Assembly (NCBI RefSeq): GCF_029255285.1
Contig: NZ_JAPUVI010000073.1
Coordinates: 1-64,000, forward strand
From: Accumulibacter sp.
GTDB lineage: Bacteria > Pseudomonadota > Gammaproteobacteria > Burkholderiales > Rhodocyclaceae
Direction: 5' to 3'
DNA: 64,000 nt
Under the pieces are notes generated by a model. It was given only the letters and a program-made list of their open reading frames with translations. It had not been told where the DNA came from and made no database searches. Position numbers and translations under genes: made by a program. How positions within the stretch are numbered: the first letter of the stretch is position 1; each line of letters starts with the position of its first letter. Shown here in pieces: positions 47,183-55,446 of this stretch.

Positions 47183-47980
47183 TCACCTCTCGTCGCCGGC
47201 CTGATCGCGTCGGCCGGCCAGTGACCTGAGCACTTCGCCGGCCGCCAGCAACCCGAAAACCGCAGTGACGCAGACCGACGAACCGAAGCCGGCACAGTTC
47301 AGACCGCCCGGGCGACGCGCCGGCTCGCACGCGGTGGCGCGCTCCGGATAGCGTAAGGGCTCGCCGGAAAAGACGGCGGGAATTCCGAACGTCTTCTTCG
47401 CTTCGCGGGTGAAATGGTAGTCCTTCCGCAGCAGCGATCGTACCCTGGCCAGCAGGGGGTCCTGGATGGTCAGCGCGAGGTCGGCAATCCGAATCCGTGT
47501 CGGGTCGGCCTGCCCGCCCGCGCCACCGGCGGTGATGAGCGGGACCGCGTGACGCTTCGACCAGGCGATCATCGCCGCCTTGGCGCGTACTTGATCGATG
47601 GCGTCGATGACGTAGTCGAAACGGCCATCGAGAATCGTCTCGACGTTCTCCGGGGCCACGAAATCCTCGACTTCGGTGATCACGCAATCCGGGTTGATCG
47701 CCTTGATGCGCTGCGCCATCGCGCTGACCTTGGCCAGGCCGAAGGCGCCGTCGAGCGCGTGAACCTGGCGGTTGACGTTGGATTCGGCAACCATGTCCAG
47801 ATCGATCAGTGTGATTCCACCGACGGCCGAACGTGCCAGCGCCTCTGCCGCCCACGATCCGACACCGCCGATGCCGACCACCGCGACTCGAGCGCTGGTG
47901 AAACGTTGCCAGGCGGCCGGTCCGTAAAGGCGGGCGATGCCGCCGAAACGCCGGGCCGGATCGGCCGTCGCTTCGCTCAT
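47183..47980 (-). CDS. tcdA: tRNA threonylcarbamoyladenosine dehydratase
   Basis: Cyclises t6A37 of ANN-reading tRNAs to ct6A using ATP. About 265 residues from MSEATADPARRFGG. Motifs: RFGGIARLYG, the nucleotide loop VVGIGGVGSWAAEALARS, TLIDLDMVAESNVNRQ, VIDAIDQVRAKAAMI and the C-terminal GLNCAGFGSSVCVTAVFGL typical of the CsdL/YgdL branch of E1-like enzymes. Related ThiF/MoeB proteins differ in these ends. A TTG at 48016 would add twelve residues; neither start has a strong ribosome site. Convergent with the GGDEF gene. Confidence 0.93.
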   Translation of the reverse strand: MSEATADPARRFGGIARLYGPAAWQRFTSARVAVVGIGGVGSWAAEALARSAVGGITLIDLDMVAESNVNRQVHALDGAFGLAKVSAMAQRIKAINPDCVITEVEDFVAPENVETILDGRFDYVIDAIDQVRAKAAMIAWSKRHAVPLITAGGAGGQADPTRIRIADLALTIQDPLLARVRSLLRKDYHFTREAKKTFGIPAVFSGEPLRYPERATACEPARRPGGLNCAGFGSSVCVTAVFGLLAAGEVLRSLAGRRDQAGDER

Positions 47981-48308
47981 CGTGGCGTGACGCAGTGGCA
48001 GAAGACGCCGCCGCAAGGCGCATCGCGCGGAATTCCGCGGAAGTCCACGCCTGCCGAACGCCGGGCGCCCGAGTTTGGCGGTGCCGCCTGGAGTTCCGTC
48101 GGGAGGAGCTTACGGCAACGCATTTCGGCCAGCTCGACAGTCGTCAACCGGCCGCTCATCGGCACCGACAATCGCCGACGCGGCAAACATCTACCATCCA
48201 TCACGTCTCCCCGCTGGCTCGTGTACTGCGAGTTTAGCGGAAACCCGCAGCAGTCGTCGGCCAACTGTGGCCAACAGCGGGCACCCGGAGAAGACGATTC
48301 GGCAACGC
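47981..48308. other. Intergenic region upstream of tcdA
   Basis: About 330 bases between tcdA and the exonuclease fusion, both leftward. Nothing recognised apart from low-quality open frames. Confidence 0.35.
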
Positions 48309-50516
48309 TCAGTATTTCACGCGGGCGAAGTAGGTCTTCTCCGAAGCCTCCAGGGCCTGCCTCAGCGTGGTGATTCCCGTTTGGGCGAGCAGCGGCAGCA
48401 TCTTCAGGAAAACTTCGGCGGTCGCGCAGGCGTCGCCTCGCGCGCTGTGTCGACCTTCGATCGCGACCCCGAGCCGCTCGGCGATGTCGTCCAGTTGGTG
48501 GGACTCCTGATTGGAGTGCAGTACCCCTGACAGGAGCAGCGTATCGAGGACCGGCTGCGTGAACACCACGCCGGTTCGCTCTTCCTTGAGTTGCAAAAAG
48601 CGCATGTCGAAGGCGGCGTTGTGCGCCACGAGCACCGTTTCGCTACAGAAGTCGTGAAAAGCGGGGAGAACGATGTCAATCGTCGGCTGGCCGCGCAGCA
48701 TGTCGGCGGTGATGCCGTGGATGCGGACGCCCGCCGGGCGCAGGAAACGTTCGGGATCGACCAGTTGATCGAAGCTTTCGTTGCGCAGCAGGCGGCCGTT
48801 GACGATGCGTACCGCGCCGATCTGGATGATCTCGTCGCCGGCGGCGGGCTCAAGCCCGGTGGTTTCGGTATCGAAGACCGTATAAGCCAGATCCGACAGC
48901 GGGCGATCGAGGTCGATGCTCTGGTCCCGAAAATGAAACAAGTCGAAGTCGTAATACTCGGGACGTACACCGCTGTCGTCGATCGCTTCTCCGGCGATCT
49001 GATGATCCGGCGAAGCGACCGGGAGAACAAAGCGGAAAAAGGCACGATGCGCGGCCTTCTCCCGCTCGTACCAGATTTCGCCTCCGTGACGATCAACCAC
49101 GTCGCGCAGCGACAATGGCGACACCTCCCTGCCCAATTGCATGGTCTCGGTTTCCCAGGTGTAGGAGGCTTCCGACGACATCGCGTGACCAGCCCAGATG
49201 AGATCCAGGTAGGCCAGTTTTCCGAAAGGTAGAAGCCGGAAGCGAAGCTCCTTGATCTGATAGTGCTCGATCAGGCGGGAGGTGAGAAAACAGATCGAGA
49301 AGACCAGCGAAAAGCTCTCCGCCCGCAGCCACAGAGTTTCGTCGATCTCCTCGTTCTTGGTCGGCAGACCCAACTGCTGCTCGATGCGGCGTCGCGCAGC
49401 GGCCAGAATGTCGGCTCCCAGCACGTCCTCGAGTGGCCAGCGAGTCTTCAGCGAATCGGCAAACTCACTCATGGTGCGATCGAGCCGCTGACTCATACGC
49501 ACGACCTCGTCGCTGATGATGCCGACGAAGCGCTCGCGAATCTCCGGCCCCATGTCGGGATAGTCGGTCAGGTTGCCAACGGCGACGCGGATGTTCGCCA
49601 GGCTGCCCCGGCTGCCATCGGTCAGCGATTGCAGAACCTGGTCGCGGCGCGACTCCTGCTCGAGGCTGCGTGTGATGTTCTCTACGGTGAGCACATAACC
49701 GGTCATTGCGCTGTGTCCCGCATCATCGCTGGTCGCCAGCACGGGAACCAGTTGAACGCGCAGCAGTTGTCCGCCGCGCGCCGTCGTGATGAAGTTGGCG
49801 ATCGCTGTCGCGGCGCTTCTGCCCAGCCGCTGGCGAACCACTTCCAGCGCGTGGTCGATCTGATTGCGTTCGAGAATCGAAAAGATCGAGCGGCCGAGAC
49901 CAATCAGGGCGCCGCTCGCGAGCGCCGTGCCCCCTTGCGCCAAGGCTCTGAACTGCAAGCGCGCACGGCTGTTGTAGAGCAGGATGCGGCCGTCCAGGTT
50001 GCACACCACAACCGCTTGCGCCAGCTCGGACATCAGGGCGGCGAGCCGGTTCTTTTCCTCCTCCACCGAGGCCTTGGCGGCGATAATCTGAGCGTTTACG
50101 TCGTCCATCAGGCCATCCCGCTGCTCCGCCAGCGCGTTGGCCGCCTGCGCCAGCAGGCGGACTTCTGGCGGCCCTTCCGGCGTCACCCTGAAATCGCGGT
50201 TGGCCGACAGCATCAGGCGCAGATTCTCGACCATCCTGAGCAGGCCGTGAACGTATTGGCCAAACAAATGGCGCATCACCAGAAGGCCCAGAACGAAACC
50301 GAAAGCGGTCATCATTACGCCGAGCGACAGGTGCGGTGCGATCAACTCGGCAAGCCGCGCCTGTTCGTCAGGCTGTGCGCCTGCCCAGATCAGGCCAGCC
50401 GTGATGACGAAAGGTCCGGTCATCAGCAGGCCGAGAATGATCACGGCAGCAATGAAACGAGCGCGCGCGTTCATCGCAGAGAGCCGCTCAACAACCGCAA
50501 GGTTTGTGGCATTCAT
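48309..50516 (-). CDS. Membrane PAS/kinase-like protein fused to a DnaQ-type 3'-5' exonuclease
   Basis: 735 residues. Two membrane spans (about 21-46 and 64-86) flank a short loop; then a HAMP-like segment, coiled coil (140-160), a PAS-like domain (160-285), a dimerisation region resembling a histidine kinase (292-350), a degenerate ATPase-like region (395-502) and a C-terminal DEDDh exonuclease (540-735). Exonuclease residues are all present: D549 and E551 (FDTETTG), D637 ([10 protein letters not shown]), H690 and D695. The kinase part lacks a histidine where HELRTPL normally sits ([11 protein letters not shown]) and lacks clear N and G boxes, so it is probably a sensor without kinase activity. 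Leftward, divergent from gltX. Substrate unknown. Confidence 0.85.
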   Translation of the reverse strand: MNATNLAVVERLSAMNARARFIAAVIILGLLMTGPFVITAGLIWAGAQPDEQARLAELIAPHLSLGVMMTAFGFVLGLLVMRHLFGQYVHGLLRMVENLRLMLSANRDFRVTPEGPPEVRLLAQAANALAEQRDGLMDDVNAQIIAAKASVEEEKNRLAALMSELAQAVVVCNLDGRILLYNSRARLQFRALAQGGTALASGALIGLGRSIFSILERNQIDHALEVVRQRLGRSAATAIANFITTARGGQLLRVQLVPVLATSDDAGHSAMTGYVLTVENITRSLEQESRRDQVLQSLTDGSRGSLANIRVAVGNLTDYPDMGPEIRERFVGIISDEVVRMSQRLDRTMSEFADSLKTRWPLEDVLGADILAAARRRIEQQLGLPTKNEEIDETLWLRAESFSLVFSICFLTSRLIEHYQIKELRFRLLPFGKLAYLDLIWAGHAMSSEASYTWETETMQLGREVSPLSLRDVVDRHGGEIWYEREKAAHRAFFRFVLPVASPDHQIAGEAIDDSGVRPEYYDFDLFHFRDQSIDLDRPLSDLAYTVFDTETTGLEPAAGDEIIQIGAVRIVNGRLLRNESFDQLVDPERFLRPAGVRIHGITADMLRGQPTIDIVLPAFHDFCSETVLVAHNAAFDMRFLQLKEERTGVVFTQPVLDTLLLSGVLHSNQESHQLDDIAERLGVAIEGRHSARGDACATAEVFLKMLPLLAQTGITTLRQALEASEKTYFARVKY

Positions 50517-50649
50517 CGCGTTCCTTTCCGTGCACCGCCCATTTTACCGGCTTAACGCCTGTCGCTCGCGTCGGCGGTCGCGGCCGAGCCGCGCGGCAAC
50601 CCGGCGGCGGTCTAAAATAGGCGCTTTCCTGAGACAGCGACCGACGATC

Positions 50650-52068
50650 ATGATCCGTACCCGTTTTGCCCCTTCCCCGACCGGCTTCCTGCACATCGGC
50701 GGCGCGCGTACGGCTCTATTTTCCTGGGCGTACGCCCGCCGCCACGGCGGCCGCTTCATCCTGCGCGTCGAGGACACCGATCTCGCCCGTTCGACGCCAG
50801 AAGCCGTACAGGCGATTCTCGACGGCATGCATTGGCTCGGCCTCGACTACGACGAGGGCCCGTTCTATCAGACTCAACGGATGGATCGCTACCGCGCCGT
50901 GATCGCGGAAATGCTCGCTACCGGCAGTGCCTATCACTGCTACATGGCGCCGGAGGAACTCGAGCGCCTGCGCGATACCCAGCGCGCGCGAGGCGAGAAG
51001 CCGCGCTACAACGGCTTCTGGCGTCCGGAACCCGGCAAGACGTTGCCGACACCGCCGATCGGGGTTCAGCCGGTGGTCCGTTTCAGGAACCCGGACAAAG
51101 GAACGGTTGCTTGGGACGACCTCGTCAAAGGCCGCATCGAAATCGCCAATAGCGAACTCGACGATCTGGTCATCGCACGCGCCGACGGTACGCCGACCTA
51201 TAATTTCTGTGTCGTCGTCGATGATCGGGACATGGGTATCACGCACGTCATCCGCGGCGACGATCACGTCAACAATACCCCACGCCAGATCAACATCCTG
51301 CGCGCGCTTGCCGCGCCGGTACCGCTTTACGCACACTTGTCGATGATCCTCGGGGACGATGGGCAGAAACTGTCCAAGCGGCACGGAGCGGTCAGCGTCA
51401 TGCAATACGAAGAGGACGGTTACCTGCCGGAAGCCGTGCTCAACTATCTCGCGCGCTTAGGCTGGTCGCACGGTGACGACGAAGTATTCTCGATGCAGCA
51501 GTTCTGCGAATGGTTCGACCTCGACCATATCACGCCGTCGGCGGCACAGTTCAACAGTGAAAAGCTGAACTGGCTGAACGCTCATTACCTTAGGCGTACC
51601 GATCCGGACCGGCTGGCCAGCCTGGTACGCCAGCGCCTCGAGGCACGCGGGGTGACACTGGGGAACGCGCCGTCGCTCGAAGGCATCGTCGGACTCTACC
51701 GGGAACGCGTCGTCAGTCTCAACGGCTTGGCCGACGCGGCCGAGTTGTTCTACGTCGAGCCGCACCCCAGGGCCGAGTTGCTGGCCAAACATCTGACGCC
51801 GGAAGTGTTGCCGCCATTGTCCGACTTCCTTGCCCGCTTGCCCGACGTCGCTTGGGAAGCCAAGGCGATAGCCGCTCTGATCAAGGAATCCGCCGCCCGG
51901 TACGGGCTGAAGATGGCGAAACTAGCGATGCCGATCCGCGTGCTGCTGACCGGCCAGGAACAGACGCCTTCGGTCGATGCTTTGGTCGTGTCATTCACAC
52001 GTCAAACGGTGCTCGCGCGGCTGGCGGCACGCTGCAGCGCAGAGCTTCCGGCGGCCGAGCAGCCGTGA
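50650..52068 (+). CDS. gltX: Glutamyl-tRNA synthetase
   Basis: Class I synthetase charging tRNA-Glu. 472 residues from the ATG at 50650. Signatures: [20 protein letters not shown] (HIGH motif), [36 protein letters not shown] and [11 protein letters not shown] (KMSKS motif). The zinc-binding cysteines found in some orthologues are absent. Two tRNA genes, including the cognate tRNA-Glu, follow on the same strand but from their own promoter. Divergent from the exonuclease fusion. Confidence 0.97.
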   Translation: MIRTRFAPSPTGFLHIGGARTALFSWAYARRHGGRFILRVEDTDLARSTPEAVQAILDGMHWLGLDYDEGPFYQTQRMDRYRAVIAEMLATGSAYHCYMAPEELERLRDTQRARGEKPRYNGFWRPEPGKTLPTPPIGVQPVVRFRNPDKGTVAWDDLVKGRIEIANSELDDLVIARADGTPTYNFCVVVDDRDMGITHVIRGDDHVNNTPRQINILRALAAPVPLYAHLSMILGDDGQKLSKRHGAVSVMQYEEDGYLPEAVLNYLARLGWSHGDDEVFSMQQFCEWFDLDHITPSAAQFNSEKLNWLNAHYLRRTDPDRLASLVRQRLEARGVTLGNAPSLEGIVGLYRERVVSLNGLADAAELFYVEPHPRAELLAKHLTPEVLPPLSDFLARLPDVAWEAKAIAALIKESAARYGLKMAKLAMPIRVLLTGQEQTPSVDALVVSFTRQTVLARLAARCSAELPAAEQP

Positions 52069-52136
52069 GGCGCGTTTTGGTTCCTGCTCGCCAGCCGATC
52101 TGGCGCCCGCCGCAGCTGAACTTGCTGCGACAGCGC

Positions 52137-52165
52137 TTTACAGCGCCGAGCAGCTTCCTTATAAT
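52137..52165 (+). promoter_or_regulatory. Promoter of the tRNA-Ala/tRNA-Glu unit
   Basis: TTTACA (52137-52142) and a perfect TATAAT (52160-52165) with a 17-base spacer, followed by a GC-rich discriminator (CGCGCC), the pattern of growth-rate-controlled stable RNA promoters. Predicted start near 52172, 12 bases before tRNA-Ala. Confidence 0.85.
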
Positions 52166-52183
52166 CGCGCCTTCTTTCGGGAC

Positions 52184-52259
<76 letters not shown>

Positions 52260-52280
52260 GAACACCGAAAGAAGGTCCGG

Positions 52281-52356
52281 GTCCCCATCGTCTAGAGGCC
52301 TAGGACACTACCCTTTCACGGTAGGTACCGGGGTTCGAATCCCCGTGGGGACGCCA
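52281..52356 (+). tRNA. tRNA-Glu (TTC anticodon)
   Basis: 76-base cloverleaf: acceptor GTCCCCA pairs with TGGGGAC, anticodon stem CTACC/GGTAG with anticodon TTC (52315-52317), T-loop GTTCGAATC, encoded CCA. Its 3' half overlaps, on the other strand, the end of a serine recombinase remnant, marking it as a past integration site. Confidence 0.97.
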
Positions 52357-52813
52357 CTCTATCCCCGGCGCTGAGCCGGTAGGATATCCGGAATGTCGAC
52401 GCGTCAAGGTCGATTTCCACCTTCTCGAGCAGGCCGCGGACGAAATCCTTCAGCCGATCGCGATCGATGGTCTCTACGTCCTCGGCCAGCGCGCGAAGGA
52501 TTCTCGTTACCTGCGCCTCGGTCAGCCCGCGCACTTTTTCTGCCTCTGCCTCGATCTGTGAGCGGCGCGTGACTTCTTCTTCCAGGGCGACGCGCCTTAC
52601 CTCGTGAGTCTCGATGAGGCTGTGATTCATCCGACCCGTCGGGTCGGAGAAGATCCTGAGCCTGGCAAGCTTGGCCGACATCCACGCGAGATCGGCATCG
52701 GCGTCGTTCGCTTCGAATCCGACCAGAACCAGTAAGCCAGACCCGATGACAGCGGTGATCAAGCCGTCAACTTCGACTCGCGCCGAGGCGACGCGCTGCA
52801 CCACAACCCGCAT
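52316..52813 (-). pseudogene. dtd: dtd (D-aminoacyl-tRNA deacylase) truncated by the C-terminus of a serine recombinase
   Basis: One open frame made of two unrelated parts. Residues 1-68 from the ATG at 52813 (MRVVVQRVASARVEVDG ... LRIFSDPTGRMNHSL) are the first half of Dtd, a protein of about 145 residues; the SQFTL active-site segment and the C-terminal half are missing. From about 52610 the frame becomes a Glu/Arg-rich helix and LKDFVRGLLEKVEIDLD ... YRLSAGDRVASPRGFEP, the usual C-terminal end of large serine recombinases, with its last codons lying inside tRNA-Glu. I infer insertion at the tRNA followed by deletion. The hybrid is unlikely to work as either enzyme. Confidence 0.78.
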
Positions 52814-52978
52814 GGTATCGAGTGTGCTAGCCGCTCGCGCCAGCGAGGCTCGCCGGCACCCGGTTTGCCCGCCGATCCCACGCCGAGCATCGACAGTTCT
52901 GCCCGGCAACGGCCCTAGAAGGGCATACACAAGACCCGCCCGCGCCGTGATCCTTGCTCGATACCTCGCTGGCCTGCT

Positions 52979-53938
52979 TCACTTCAAGTCGCGGCGGCGG
53001 TCGTCCGGATACGGCAGCCAGTGAACGTTGTTGGTCAAGGGCTCCGGCTGCAGTGTCACGTGCGTGATTCGCCGCTCGGCGAGCGCGTGTCGACTGGCAG
53101 CAAGCACCGCCGGCCAAGCTTGCAGCGAGTCGACGACGAGATGAGCTGAGAGCGCCACCCGGTTCGACGACAGGGTCCAGATATGCAGATCGTGCACCGA
53201 AGCGACGCCTGGAATGCTCGCCAGCAGTCGACCGACCTGCTCGCTCGACAGGCTGATCGGGACACCCTCCATCAGCGCCTGCAGAACCTCACGCAGAAGG
53301 CGCAAGCTGGAAGCCAGCATCAGTACGCAGATGAGGAGCGAAAGCAGGGGGTCTACCGTCATCCAACCGGTCCACATGACCACCGCGCCGGAGACGAGTG
53401 CCGCCACCGAACCGAGGAGGTCGCCCAGAACGTGAAGCAGGGCGCCGCGTGTATTCATCGATTGCTCGCCGTGCATCAGCAACCAGGCGACACCGATGTT
53501 GAGGAGCAGCCCAAGAGCGGCGACTAAGGTGACCGCCTCGCCATTGACCGTTGCCGGCTCGAAAATGCGAAGCACCGCGGCGACCGAAATGCCGACCACG
53601 ACTACCACCATGAACAAGACGTTGGCCAGGGCGGCCAGCGTTTCGACACGGCCATAGCCATAAGTGTGACGCTCTGTCGGCGGGCGCCGCGCAAGCCAGG
53701 CAGCGAACGCGGCGAGGGCGAGAGAAGCGCTGTCGGTCACCATGTGCCCGGCATCTCCGAGGAGTGCCAGCGAGCCCGACAAGATACCCGTGGCCGCCTC
53801 GACGGCGGCAAAACCGAGCGTCAGCAACAACGCCCAGACGAGGCGAGGCCCCGAATCCGCAGGGTGATGGTGGGCGTGGCCGCCATGCGGCCCATGCTCG
53901 TGGCGGGGGTGGTCGCCGTGATCGTGATCAGCGTTCAT
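52979..53938 (-). CDS. Cation diffusion facilitator (CzcD/ZitB-type metal exporter)
   Basis: 319 residues with six membrane spans. A His-rich N-terminus (about 12 His in the first 25 residues) and another cytoplasmic domain at the C-terminus fit Zn2+ export. The paired transport-site motifs are HMVTD (H65, D69) and HVLGD (H169, D173), the HD-HD set typical of zinc-selective members. Other metals (Co, Cd) cannot be excluded. The ribosome site (AGGA) is close to the ATG. It precedes the damaged dtd gene on the same strand and is divergent from the zapB-like gene. Confidence 0.92.
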   Translation of the reverse strand: MNADHDHGDHPRHEHGPHGGHAHHHPADSGPRLVWALLLTLGFAAVEAATGILSGSLALLGDAGHMVTDSASLALAAFAAWLARRPPTERHTYGYGRVETLAALANVLFMVVVVVGISVAAVLRIFEPATVNGEAVTLVAALGLLLNIGVAWLLMHGEQSMNTRGALLHVLGDLLGSVAALVSGAVVMWTGWMTVDPLLSLLICVLMLASSLRLLREVLQALMEGVPISLSSEQVGRLLASIPGVASVHDLHIWTLSSNRVALSAHLVVDSLQAWPAVLAASRHALAERRITHVTLQPEPLTNNVHWLPYPDDRRRDLK

Positions 53939-54055
53939 CGTCCTGAAATTTTAACCCAGATCGCGACGCCCTCGCTTCAAGTGGCCTCGACAACGAACGG
54001 TTCGCTTGCGGAGAGCCGGACGCTCCGTCCGTTGCCAACAAGCCCCGCTTACGCC

Positions 54056-54085
54056 TTGACCGAACAAGCTTCTTGAATCTATAGT
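54056..54085 (+). promoter_or_regulatory. Promoter of the zapB-like/zapA unit
   Basis: TTGACC (54056-54061) and TATAGT (54080-54085) with an 18-base spacer. The expected start falls at about 54092-54093, at the first base of the zapB-like ATG, so the transcript may have no leader. Confidence 0.65.
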
Positions 54086-54092
54086 CCGCCCC

Positions 54093-54296
54093 ATGCTTAC
54101 TAATGAACTCGACGCGCTCGAGAGTCGGATCGCGCAAGTCGTTTCGCTCTGCCACACTCTGCGCACCGAGAATGACGCACTGCGAGCGCAACTCGCGACC
54201 GCCGAGGCCGACCGGGCGCGCCTCGCCGAACGCATGGCCGCCGCTTCCGCCCGACTCGAAGAACTTGCCCAGCAACTGCCCGAAGCCAGGGCCTGA
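54093..54296 (+). CDS. Small coiled-coil protein, ZapB-like (TIGR02449 family)
   Basis: 67 residues that are almost entirely coiled coil with a heptad pattern (ELDALESRIAQVVSLCHTLR ... LATAEADRARLAERMA). Proteins of this size directly before zapA belong to TIGR02449 and are thought to help the FtsZ ring through ZapA, like ZapB. No ribosome site precedes the ATG, and the promoter places the transcript start at or next to it. zapA follows after 13 bases. Confidence 0.8.
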   Translation: MLTNELDALESRIAQVVSLCHTLRTENDALRAQLATAEADRARLAERMAAASARLEELAQQLPEARA

Positions 54297-54309
54297 AGAC
54301 GCTCACCCG

Positions 54310-54666
54310 ATGCCCAATGAAGCCCGTTTTCTCGACATCACCTTGCTTGGCAAGGGATACCGTGTCGCTTGCCCGCCTGAGGAACGAGCCGCGCTGCTCG
54401 ACGCGGCAGCCTACGTAGATGGCAAGATGCGCGACATTGCCGAGAAGACTAAGAGCAATCTCAACGAGCGGATTGCCGTCATGGCAGCCCTGAACATCGC
54501 CCACGAGCACCTCCACCAGCATCAGGAAATTCCCGCACCGCATCAGAAAATTGAATCTGAAATAGCCCTGGACATCGACGGCGTTCGGCGTAGAATTTCT
54601 TCCATGGAGGCAGAGTTGGAGGCGGCCTTGGGGCCGCAGCCGGGCAGTGAGGACGGTGAATCATAG
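54310..54666 (+). CDS. zapA: Cell division protein ZapA
   Basis: 118 residues. ZapA bundles and stabilises FtsZ filaments. The N-terminal globular part (LDITLLGKGYRVACPPEERAALL then AAYVDGKMRDIAEK) and the C-terminal coiled coil (from about residue 60) match the family. The ribosome site is weak, consistent with coupling to the gene just upstream. A probable 6S RNA gene follows directly, the arrangement also known from E. coli and other Proteobacteria. Confidence 0.93.
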   Translation: MPNEARFLDITLLGKGYRVACPPEERAALLDAAAYVDGKMRDIAEKTKSNLNERIAVMAALNIAHEHLHQHQEIPAPHQKIESEIALDIDGVRRRISSMEAELEAALGPQPGSEDGES

Positions 54667-54673
54667 TAGCAAG

Positions 54674-54881
54674 CTTGTCCTTTCCCTGTCTCCGAGAGAG
54701 TTCCCTGCGGTGTTTGTTAAGGTCATAGATTCCTTGGACCAATGCTAATTGGCATCGGTCGCCGACCATCGAAACTGCTGTTGTGTGTGCCCCTAATGTC
54801 GGGTATACCTGATGCGGAAGGAGAGTGACCCAACTGAATCGAGGTTCAGGATGCCGGCCTGACGGCACTCGCGGGGACAAG
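54674..54881 (+). ncRNA. ssrS: Probable 6S RNA
   Basis: 6S RNA binds RNA polymerase holoenzyme and damps sigma-70 promoters. Support: position right after zapA; a closing stem CTTGTCC (54674-54680) with GGACAAG (54875-54881); length about 208 nt, near the normal size; a long imperfect hairpin between; and a strong terminator just downstream. I could not fold the whole RNA, so the central bubble is not verified and mature ends are approximate. Confidence 0.7.
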
Positions 54882-54894
54882 ATGCAAGAAATGG

Positions 54895-54924
54895 CGCGGA
54901 ACTTCGGTTCCGCGTTTTTTTTTT
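54895..54924 (+). terminator. Intrinsic terminator after 6S RNA
   Basis: Eight perfect base pairs CGCGGAAC/GTTCCGCG around a UUCG tetraloop, then ten T residues. A very strong rho-independent terminator. Confidence 0.96.
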
Positions 54925-55068
54925 GCCTGGATGGACCCGCAACTGGCCATCCGAAACAGCGGCGCTCGTCGCAACGGCCGCTTAGTCGAGCCGACAACGT
55001 CTTTACGCTGCCTGCGCTTTGCCGCCAGGGGCGCTTGCCGAGAATCCCCGTAGCGCATTGGTTTTGGC

Positions 55069-55110
55069 TTGATTTGTATCAAGAAAAAGCACCTCCAAGA
55101 GGCATAGAGT
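55069..55110 (+). promoter_or_regulatory. FNR/Anr-dependent promoter of the nap operon
   Basis: TTGAT-TTGT-ATCAA (55069-55082) is a perfect FNR box. TAGAGT at 55105-55110 is a plausible -10; the implied start near 55117 is 41.5 bp from the box centre, exactly the class II activator spacing. No -35 hexamer is needed. Nitrate control by NarL/NarP type sites was not evident. Confidence 0.85.
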
Positions 55111-55196
55111 AAGCGTCTGATAGAGGCCCGCCATGGTTGCAGCGGATGGTCGCGGCACGCTGGTCGATTGGCCTTTGCGCAGGAGCATCTCGGTTC

Positions 55197-55445
55197 ATGA
55201 ATCTGTCCAGCGTATTGGTCAATGCGCGGCCCGCGGCGCTGCCGCAGGTTCTCGCGGCCCTCGCATGCTTCGGCGGCGTCGAAGTTCACGCCACAACCGA
55301 GGATGGCCGGATGATCGTGACCATCGAGGCCGACTCGGCTCAAGCCGTGGCGGACATCTTCGCTCAGATCAACCAGCAGCCGGGCGTCCTCTCGGCGTCC
55401 ATGGTGTACCACCAGTTCGAACCCGATCCTGATGAGGAAGCATGA
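55197..55445 (+). CDS. napD: Nitrate reductase chaperone NapD
   Basis: 82-residue ferredoxin-fold chaperone that binds the Tat signal of NapA and supports its maturation. Opens with [22 protein letters not shown] and contains [18 protein letters not shown] and the [14 protein letters not shown] end, all typical. AGGAG is 11 bases before the ATG; the frame runs further upstream to 55137 without support. First gene of napDAGHB; napA starts one base after its stop. Confidence 0.93.
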   Translation: MNLSSVLVNARPAALPQVLAALACFGGVEVHATTEDGRMIVTIEADSAQAVADIFAQINQQPGVLSASMVYHQFEPDPDEEA

Positions 55446-55446
55446 G

